From Ophiostoma sp. CBS 140.51 (Eukaryota > Ascomycota > Sordariomycetes > Ophiostomatales > Ophiostomataceae), in the NCBI GenBank assembly GCA_029298735.1, contig JANSLP010000517.1, positions 1 to 15,235 of the forward strand: DNA of 15,235 nt, read 5' to 3'. Of the stretch, positions 8,878 to 15,235 are shown piece after piece. Each line of letters begins with the position of its first letter. Positions within the stretch are counted from its first letter, which is position 1. Under the pieces are notes generated by a model, which was not told the DNA's origin, did not search any database, and saw only the letters and a program-made list of their open reading frames with translations. The position numbers and the translations under genes are program-made.

Positions 8878-8955
8878 AGAAGAAAGGAAGAAAGAAGAAA
8901 AGAAAATAGAACAGAGAGGAGAGAGGAAAGAGGAGAGAGGAGAGAGAAGCAAGGT
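8878..8955 (+). repeat. Polypurine tract
   Basis: Nearly 75 bases are almost all A and G, including 37 uninterrupted purines at 8913-8949 built from GAGAGG and GAGAGA units. Such tracts are common in fungal promoters and can adopt triplex forms; no perfect long mirror repeat was found. Confidence 0.65.
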
Positions 8956-9508
8956 ATGCGCCGAGAGCTGCTGGAGATTCCCGAGCAGCTCCGCACATGG
9001 AATAAAGACGAGGACAATGCCACCAGTTCGAGGAACAATGCGATTGCAGGCGCAACGCCGCAAGTGCTTCCTGTTCCTGCCCCTGTTCCTGTTTGAGCTC
9101 GCGCGCGAGGAGGCGTCCAGGCACAGCTCAAAGCTTCTCGGCACTCAAGAGGACAATGCGCTTGCTCGTCAAATGGGGTGCAGGGGAAGGAGATGGGGAA
9201 GAGAGAGACAGGGGAAGGGCAAAAGAAGGGGAAACGAAGGGGAAGCGAAAGGGGAGCACCCACTGGTCGAGGTCGAGATGGAGGAGTCGACAGGATGCAA
9301 GGTGGCCGGCGCACGCTCTGATTTGACGAGAGCAGGATGCTGGAGAAGTGCAGAGTGCTGGTCCGCAGGCGACGACAATCACGGGAGTGAGGTGAAGTGT
9401 ATGTCGTAGATGGTATCAAACAGAGGTCGTCGTGGTCGAGACCAATGAGATGCGGGAAGCGGCAAAAGAACGAGGCTCTGGACGATGATAGGGTGCTGGG
9501 GATGTTGA

Positions 9509-9536
9509 TGAGCAAATGAGCAAATGAGCAAATGAG
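9509..9536 (+). repeat. Tandem 8-mer TGAGCAAA, 3.5 copies
   Basis: Three exact copies of TGAGCAAA (9509-9516, 9517-9524, 9525-9532) are followed by a partial TGAG. This is a simple satellite in non-coding DNA. Confidence 0.85.
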
Positions 9537-10281
9537 AACAAGAATTGAAGATTGGGAGGAGAGACGAAAGAGAGTGGCGGCGGATGGAGAGTGGGCGGTT
9601 CGCGGGCGTTGGAGGTGGGAAAGTCGCGTGCTGATTTGCTGGCGCAAAAACAAGAAAAACAAGGGGAGTCGAAGAACCGAGAGTGCGTGAGGGAAACGCC
9701 TTGGTTTTCTATTTTTTTGCGGGACTTGCACACTGTGGATGTGGCCGGGGATTCGCTGGAAATTTGCAAAGAGAGAGCGAAGAGAAAATGTGTGGGCAAT
9801 GCGTGGACAGGGGTGCGTGGGTGGTGCGTGGTGGGCGTGGAAAGTGTGGGCTGAAGAGAAAAAAGTGGGAAGGACGTGGGAAAGGAAAGAGCAATCGGTA
9901 ACGAAGATACGTGACGGAAGGTGCGAACAAGAAACACACACAAAAAGGAAAGAGAGGGTGTGAAGTGTTGGCGGTGCAGGCTTGGGTGGTATGAAACGTG
10001 TGCAAACGTAGCCGGGAGGCCGGATACAGGCAAAGAAAGAGCTTCGAGGTCAACCTGGTGCAGAGCTGGAGCTGCCGATGGTGGAGGGTGCTTTTGCAAT
10101 GCGAGGAAGAGGGATTGTGGCTACCTTGTCGGTTTTGACCGTTAAAGATGCAGAAAGTTAAAGTGGGAGGTAAAGTGGTGACGAAGACTGTGTGCCGAGT
10201 ACAAAGCACAAAGTCTATCGTAGGACAAGGAGTCGGAGCACGTAGGATGCGACTGCCTTGTGTGTCGAGTGGCGGGTTGTC

Positions 10282-10352
10282 GTGTGTGAGTTTGCGAGTG
10301 TGAGTTTGCGAGTGTGTGAGTTTGTGCGTTTGTGAGTTTGTGAGCTGCGAGG
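10282..10352 (+). repeat. GTGTGAGTTTGCGA tandem repeat, decaying
   Basis: The 14-mer GTGTGAGTTTGCGA is repeated exactly at 10284-10297 and 10298-10311, then decays into shorter GTGAGTTTGTG units to about 10352. The stretch is GT-rich on the plus strand and non-coding. Confidence 0.75.
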
Positions 10353-11152
10353 GATTGTGGCGTCGTATACGATGATGCGTTTCTGGATGCGGCTGGAAAT
10401 GCCAGTTGCAGGCTTTGAGGGTGCAGTTGTAGGTGCGCTGTTTATGTGCGGTGAGAAAGGTTGTGCAGTTTTGCTTTTGTTCTGCTTTCTTCTTCCGCTC
10501 TGAGACGCGCCGGTTCTTTCAAAGAATGCAAGTGCGTGATGTGATATGCGATGCAGTTACAACTTTCTTTCTCTTCTGTCAATACTTGATGGTCTTCGTC
10601 ATCCTCTTCGACGACAGGGCTGGCCAACGAAAGACGACGACAGACAAGGCGCCACTGGTCTGGCCCGGCCGTCCTGTGAGAGAGTGAACGTCAAAAAGAA
10701 GAGGGTCCTTCTCTCTGCCGTGTTTGCGACTCACCGCTGATTGGCAAGCTTGTTGGTCCAAGCGAGCTTTCGTAGATGGGATGTGATTTGTCGATGAGCT
10801 TGGAGCAAAGCGGGCAATGAAATTCAGGAAAAATGACAAGGTTACCCAAAATCAATCAACAAAAGTGTTTCGTCGTCTCCTTGTTGACTTTTGTCGTTTC
10901 TCTTGTTTCTCATTCGAGTTCCGAACCTGGTTCCTGGCCTGTGAGTGGACAGAAGCTGGGTGGGAAGGAAGGCAACGAGCAACGAGGCGTTGGGCAGGAT
11001 GAAGATGATTGGAGAAGAGGGAAGGGGAGGGAAGGAGAGCGAGAGAAAAAGAGTGGACAAGGGAGGGGAACGACGATGAAATGTGATTTGAGGAAAACGA
11101 CACGGAACGGCTGGGAAAAGAGGGGCGGGAGCGCGATTTTCGTCTCTGTGAC

Positions 11153-11167
11153 TGGCTGAATCAGCCA
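11153..11167. promoter_or_regulatory. 15-bp palindrome TGGCTGA-A-TCAGCCA
   Basis: Two perfect 7-bp arms flank one central base. The core GCTGA-N-TCAGC resembles extended bZIP (Maf/AP-1-like) half sites, whose consensus is TGCTGA-N-TCAGCA. It lies in gene-free DNA, so any regulatory role is inferred. Confidence 0.4.
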
Positions 11168-11857
11168 AAAAATGGGGCCCAACTCGAAAGGCAGGACTTG
11201 AGGAAACTTGAGGAAGGCGCGACAGAGCAGAAACGGGCAGTTACAAGGTACAACGGGCGCTGCATTTCCAGTAGACTATTCTTCTTTTTCTGTCTTTCTG
11301 TTCTCTTCTCGTTCACGTTTTCTTTCACTCCTCTTCTTTGCTACACTCTTTTGCAGAACCGAGGAAAAGTGGCGCGGTGGCTGGGTACATTTCGACAGGG
11401 GTCCTCGTGAAGAAACTGCAGACAACAAAGTACATGTACAGAAATGCATGCAAAGACTGTGGCAGACTCCCTGTTCCGTTTCCTGCCTACCACTGTTGGC
11501 GCCTAGCCGGAACGGGAAGTGCCTGCCCGACAAAACTTTCAGCACTGTTGGCCGCGTAAAACCGCTCCAACTAACAGCCGAAAGTCGGCCTGAGGGAAGA
11601 TGGGAAGCTCGGAAAGGTGCCTGGAAATGCACTGCGATAGCGACAGTGGTCAACGACGTAATGCTCGTCATGGCCATTTCACATGGTCGCCATGATGTCC
11701 ATGGAGTCTAAAGTCTATGAAGTTGATTTCGTCCCAAGATGTCCTCGTGATGAAGAGTTGTACCCAAGATGAAAAGCAGGGCTGAAATATTGGGCCTGCC
11801 CTCAGAAGCGAGACCGCTTCTTCCATGGTCTCGGCGCGTTCTTTACGAGCTTCTTTT

Positions 11858-12670
11858 TTACGACTTGCCAGGCACAGTACGACATACAGCGCTGTTCCAG
11901 GGTGTCGTAGGCGTCTCGCGCACTTGTTGCTCGCACACTGCCGCGGGGGCGCCGAGTGGGGCAGTCGTGCAGCACTCGGCCGTTTTAATTTGCCAGCGTG
12001 ATGAAGTGGGGCCAACACAAAGTACTCTTCTCACAAACTTGTGCCAAAAGATACCTCCAATTTGCAGCGAAATGCAATGGAAAAAGCAAGCAAAAAGTGC
12101 GCTGTCTTTTGGGTCTTTTTTGGCACCCATGTTCACCAGTTTGACGTATTTACGAGCGGTGGGCGAGCCACGACGAGCGTCACGACGTCCTTTGTGTCGG
12201 ATCTCGTCTCCAACTGAAGTCGCCTGAATCGGAGGTGGAAATTGAAGAGCAAAAAGAACAAAGAAAAACGTGTGCCTCCGAATTTCCGGTACCTGGAGAC
12301 GACACTCAATATTTAACATCACGTGATGGTGATTTGCATCCCAACCACCTCGAACATCGTTCAGCCTCTTTCTTCTTTTTTCCTCTTTTTTCAAATCTCG
12401 CATTTGCGCTGGGAACGCCCTGCCATCCCATGCAAGGGAGGCTGAGCCCTTCTTTTCTTTCGTAACGACAACTGCGCCGCCTTCTCTGTAAGAAACACCA
12501 CAAGTTGACACCCAAAGGCACACAGGACACAGGCAGCCAAATGTCGGTGAGGCCGGCATGCGGCTCTCTTGCATGTACGGCGGGGCGTCTGCTACAGAGG
12601 GCATGGAGAAGTGCATTTCAAGGTGTATGCAGCAGTTTTTGTTGCAGTCTTTTCTCCTCAAAAATCGCAT
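11858..12670 (-). CDS. Unrecognised 270-codon ORF, doubtful
   Basis: An ATG at 12670 opens a frame of 270 codons ending in TAA at 11858. Unlike the false frames to the left, this stretch is not purely pyrimidine-rich. The protein is Cys-rich (about 17 Cys), with a basic KKEEKRRKR segment near residues 91-99 and a hydrophobic patch (ALFACFFHCISLQIGGIFW) in the C-terminal third. No domain is recognisable. A frame this long can arise by chance in 15 kb, and an opposing 152-codon frame overlaps it. Listed only because it is the longest ATG-started frame outside the two known genes. Confidence 0.13.
   Translation of the reverse strand: MRFLRRKDCNKNCCIHLEMHFSMPSVADAPPYMQESRMPASPTFGCLCPVCLWVSTCGVSYREGGAVVVTKEKKGSASLAWDGRAFPAQMRDLKKEEKRRKRLNDVRGGWDANHHHVMLNIECRLQVPEIRRHTFFFVLFALQFPPPIQATSVGDEIRHKGRRDARRGSPTARKYVKLVNMGAKKDPKDSALFACFFHCISLQIGGIFWHKFVRRVLCVGPTSSRWQIKTAECCTTAPLGAPAAVCEQQVRETPTTPWNSAVCRTVPGKS
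12318..12327. promoter_or_regulatory. Palindromic E-box ATCACGTGAT
   Basis: A perfect 10-bp palindrome containing TCACGTGA, the extended E-box favoured by Cbf1-like and related bHLH factors. It is not next to a supported gene, so its role is open. Confidence 0.3.
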
Positions 12671-12920
12671 GAAGAGCAAGAGCGCGTAAGCCTGTACACT
12701 CTTGCAGCTTCAGAATTTATGAGCGCCTATTCTACGTCGGTATTGAAAACGTATGTCGTACTCTTCTTTCCTTACTTTCTTTTTCTGTCCTCTATCTCGA
12801 TCGTGGATGTCACGTTCAGTCAGCTGTCTTCCCATTCTTTGCCTCCCTTGCCCTGTTCACCGCTTGACTGGAGGCTGTTAAAGCAAGGACGCATTCTGAC
12901 GTTCTCGACCTGTCTCAGAG

Positions 12921-12968
12921 CAGGTCAAAGTTTGTCAAAGTTTGTCAAAGCTTGTCAAAGCAGGTAAA
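12921..12968 (+). repeat. 10-bp tandem repeat with core GTCAAAG
   Basis: Four units share GTCAAAG in exact 10-bp phase: CAGGTCAAAG, TTTGTCAAAG, TTTGTCAAAG and CTTGTCAAAG, followed by a decayed CAGGTAAAGC. The 10-bp period puts each core on nearly the same face of the helix. Confidence 0.85.
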
Positions 12969-13190
12969 GCAGAGCAGATCGACTTCAAACTGCACGGAGC
13001 ACGGAGGAGACCGACCGGAGAGTGGACAGGAGAAACAAAGGAGGCTCAAAAGTAGGTGAGGACAGAACGTCTCGATGCGCAGCCAAAGTGGCAGCCGGTT
13101 TTTGTCAACAGAACGACGTATTCAACCTTGTCTCTCGCCACACCGTCCCCAGATTTGAGAAAGAGGAAAGAGGAGAAGGCATCTAATATT

Positions 13191-14380
13191 AAAAAACGAG
13201 GCGAGCGTGTTGAGATATGGGATGAAATGGCTTAGACGGCATGCAGTAGGAAAGAGGAGCATCGTTAAGAGGGACTACTATGACGAAAGGCTAAAGTGAT
13301 GCCTGTTTAACGGCATGTATGCGTTGGCAGGGCTCTCCCCTCCTTTTTTTTTGCCTTTTGCCTCCTTCCCCATTCTGCCTCAATAAACGAATGCAATATA
13401 CACGGTGGAGTGTTGGTTAATGAAAACAGTCTTTGCTCTTAACTGCTACTCGTTTACTGTTTGCTCCGTACTCCAGCCAACTTCTGCAAGCCACAACGTC
13501 ATCCCATTTAACTACATATGCCGTGCTTCTCGTGGCTGTTCCTTTGTCTTCGATTCTATTCGTGCTCTTTGGACGGTCGTGCTTTGAGGAGAGCGAGTTT
13601 TAATTCTGAGATCCGGGGTAGGACAAGGGTTTTTCAGTTTTCAATCCATACAAGTGGAAAGCTTTGTCTAAAAAGCGAAATGTAAATGTTGTGACTGGCT
13701 CTTAAGAAGTCTCATCGAAGATCATGTTTGTCATTGGTTTGATATTCTCTCATACCTTTTTATCGTGCGGTCCTCCTCCTTCGAGTGCTGTAAAAGCCGA
13801 CATTGGAAGAGATAGGACGTGAAAACAAGCAAAGCCGGTCTTTGACGGTTCTTTTCAAACAACTACACCAAAGGTGGATAGAATTCGACAATAGATATGC
13901 TGTAATGTGCGGATGGCTGCCGGTGTGAATTGAATATGCGCATTTCGTTGAGTTCTCATCGCGACACCCGTGTCATGATGTGTCGTTGCATGAGGAGAGC
14001 TTATCGGCTTCGTCGTGAGATCGACTGTACATGTACGACAAGACAGAAGACAGATGGAACGTAGCTGATGGCCCTACATTCGAGACATCGGTCCCTCCCA
14101 CTGCCTTGTCGAGGTCAGAAAGTAAGTCTGAGGAGAGTCATGAAACATGAAACGCGCGCAGTCCGAGATCTCGGGTAACACGAGAGTCAAGTTGCTGAAG
14201 GGGCTCGACTCGGGACTTACTGACACAAAATACCCATAAGCTCTACTCACAGGCATGCTACCCGATACGAATGAGATTAGTATCGCCTGCCTTATTAGCA
14301 TCTCTGGGGGCTGATGATGATGCTGCCAAATGTCAGTGGCGCTGGGCTTCACCAGAACAAGCAAACTCCCCCATCTCGCA
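13191..14380. other. Gene-poor region with weak small-ORF and intron-like signals
   Basis: A pyrimidine-rich plus-strand tract at about 13333-13375 precedes an AATAAA at 13382 and a 55-codon ATG frame (13420-13587) with no recognised homology. At 14101-14252 both strands carry splice-like signals (see findings). No known domain, RNA gene or transposon terminus was found. Confidence 0.45.
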
Positions 14381-15235
14381 GCCAGCTAGGGACATTATAA
14401 CTCAAGTAACATATTATGAGAATGATATAACTGTATTGAAACTCAGAATAACTTGTTTAGTCAGATAGTGATGGTGCTCATTCCTCCATTTATCTGCCTG
14501 GCTTATGGCCACAGTGAAGCACAACAGCGCCAACCACCACGCCGCGGATTTGCGGAAACGATGTGCCTGGGATGTGATGGAGAAAATACAGAGTAACTGT
14601 ACCGAGAAGCGTCATTAGCCTATCAACAACATTACTTATTCATAGAGCTCGCGTTGTGATGTTAAGAGTCAGGCTATCACGCATCTGTCCATCACACTGG
14701 TGGCTATCTCAATTCTCGGATATCCGTTTTGGAGGAAATATTTACCTGTAATTTTATTTTGTGCGTGATCTAAACATATTAAGAAATTTCCTGCTGTTCC
14801 AAGTGAGATGAGTGAAATATGATGAGATTGAGATAAAATGAGGCCATGTGTGATGAGATGGTGATGAGCGAGGGCCCTTTGTTTACATTGACTGCCCCTT
14901 ATGCTTTGTTTACAAAATAGTCACCATCGGCCTATGAGCGTCAAGACAGCGTCAGCCCAACTAAGGATGTGAGCAGCACATAGACTGCACTATGTCGATA
15001 AAAGAATTGCATGCTGTCCCTCATCTCGGGTTTACCTCGTCGACGGACAATGTATGTCCTAGCCATCATCCGCTCATCGACCTCATCATAGTCTGCTTCC
15101 ACTCATGTGAATAAATAGCGGGTTAATTTCTTTGTTCTGTAGAAGTGTTAGCGTCCGACCGACGGGAGGACAAGAGAAGAGTCGACGACGACGTAGTCGA
15201 AAGACGGCCGACTGGAGGGAGGCGTCTTTGACGGA
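14381..15235. other. AT-rich islands at the right side, no gene seen
   Basis: Two AT-rich islands (about 14390-14470 and 14715-14850) alternate with DNA of ordinary composition. The second grades into degenerate GATGAG repeats (about 14805-14870), followed by two CTTTGTTTACA copies. The last 100 bases are richer in G+C and contain GACGACGAC-type stretches. I see no open frame over 70 codons and no tRNA. Old, degraded repeat DNA is possible but not shown. Confidence 0.4.
14877..14914 (+). repeat. Two CTTTGTTTACA copies, forkhead-like sites
   Basis: The 11-mer CTTTGTTTACA occurs at 14877-14887 and 14904-14914, 27 bp apart. TGTTTAC matches the consensus core of forkhead factors. The pair could be a regulatory element of a gene to the right of the window or a remnant of a repeat. 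Confidence 0.4.

Larger units (their letters stand above)
7301..11140. other. Long gene-free, partly purine-rich region upstream of hap2
   Basis: No credible coding sequence was found. Large parts (about 7540-7930, 8520-9990, 10980-11100) are strongly purine-rich on the plus strand, with local stretches near 90% purine (for example 9181-9240). The minus strand therefore rarely forms stop codons and shows long but false open frames (up to 372 codons, GTG or TTG starts, made of S, L, F, P, H). Pyrimidine-rich patches interrupt at about 8180-8400, 10460-10620 and 10860-10930. It may be an extended promoter or leader of hap2, or plain intergenic DNA. Several short tandem repeats are listed separately. 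Confidence 0.55.
11168..13190. other. Gene-poor region with unsupported ORFs only
   Basis: Composition is mixed, with pyrimidine-rich plus-strand patches at about 11270-11350, 12360-12410 and 12740-12860. A long minus-strand frame (11858-12670) is listed separately at low confidence. Other visible items are GTACATGTAC (11430-11439), the palindromic E-box at 12318-12327 and a 10-bp tandem repeat at 12921-12968. Nothing resembles a known protein family or RNA gene. Confidence 0.5.

Noticed and set aside
8823..9941. 372-codon minus-strand open frame
   Set aside because: It starts at GTG and consists mostly of S, L, F, P, H and R. The minus strand is very pyrimidine-rich, which suppresses TAA, TAG and TGA. 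No domain is visible.
12719..12967. 82-codon plus-strand frame with a hydrophobic N-terminus
   Set aside because: It lies in a pyrimidine-rich stretch that yields hydrophobic residues by composition, and its C-terminus is encoded by the 10-bp satellite.
11430..14036. Two identical GTACATGTAC palindromes (11430-11439 and 14027-14036)
   Set aside because: Short self-complementary words 2.6 kb apart; no shared flanks and no gene context.
6944..15235. Apparent clustering of CCAAT boxes upstream of hap2 (for example 7968, 8394, 8466, 9442, 10740)
   Set aside because: The count over about 8 kb is no higher than expected by chance for a 5-mer on two strands. Only the site near the ATG is kept.
15095..15235. 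LTR-like end (TATA-like AATAAATAG followed by TTCTTTGTTCTGTAGAAG)
   Set aside because: No TG..CA termini, target duplication, primer-binding site or second LTR copy can be seen, so a retrotransposon cannot be supported.
1..15235. tRNA, rRNA, CRISPR, telomeric repeats
   Set aside because: No T-loop and acceptor-stem combination, no direct-repeat array with spacers and no TTAGGG tract was found by eye on either strand. A covariance-model scan would be decisive for tRNA and snoRNA.

Overview
The window looks like nuclear DNA of a filamentous ascomycete, most likely a Sordariomycete. The reasons are a typical fungal HAP2/HapB protein, a Zn(II)2Cys6 regulator interrupted by 55-75 nt introns with textbook branch points (TACTAAC, CTGAC), pyrimidine-rich leaders and T-rich 3' flanks. 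I cannot resolve the genus. No rRNA, tRNA, CRISPR array, prokaryotic operon or intact transposon was seen.

Only two genes are well supported, both on the minus strand and both transcription factors. At the left edge (154-2157, continuing towards or past base 1) is a five-exon Zn(II)2Cys6 regulator with a fungal-specific transcription factor domain; its C-terminus is missing from, or broken at, the window edge. At 6092-6943 is a complete, intron-free HAP2/HapB (NF-YA) gene, the sequence-specific subunit of the CCAAT-binding complex.

Layout: 1-153, probable intron and AT-rich edge; 154-2157, Zn2Cys6 gene; 2158-4780, its leader and upstream intergenic DNA; 4781-6091, T-rich 3' flank of hap2 with a hairpin overlapping the stop codon and a G-quadruplex motif; 6092-6943, hap2; 6944-7300, hap2 proximal promoter with CCAAT, GATA and CRE-like sites; 7300-15235, about 8 kb with no recognisable gene but with purine-rich stretches, short tandem repeats, palindromes and AT-rich islands.

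The two genes are not an operon and need not act together. The most testable regulatory idea is autoregulation: hap2 has a CCAAT box abutting a GATA motif about 200 bp upstream of its ATG, and negative autoregulation of hapB by the CCAAT complex is known in Aspergillus nidulans. I found no clear evidence of a new multi-gene system; the unusual content is regulatory and structural.
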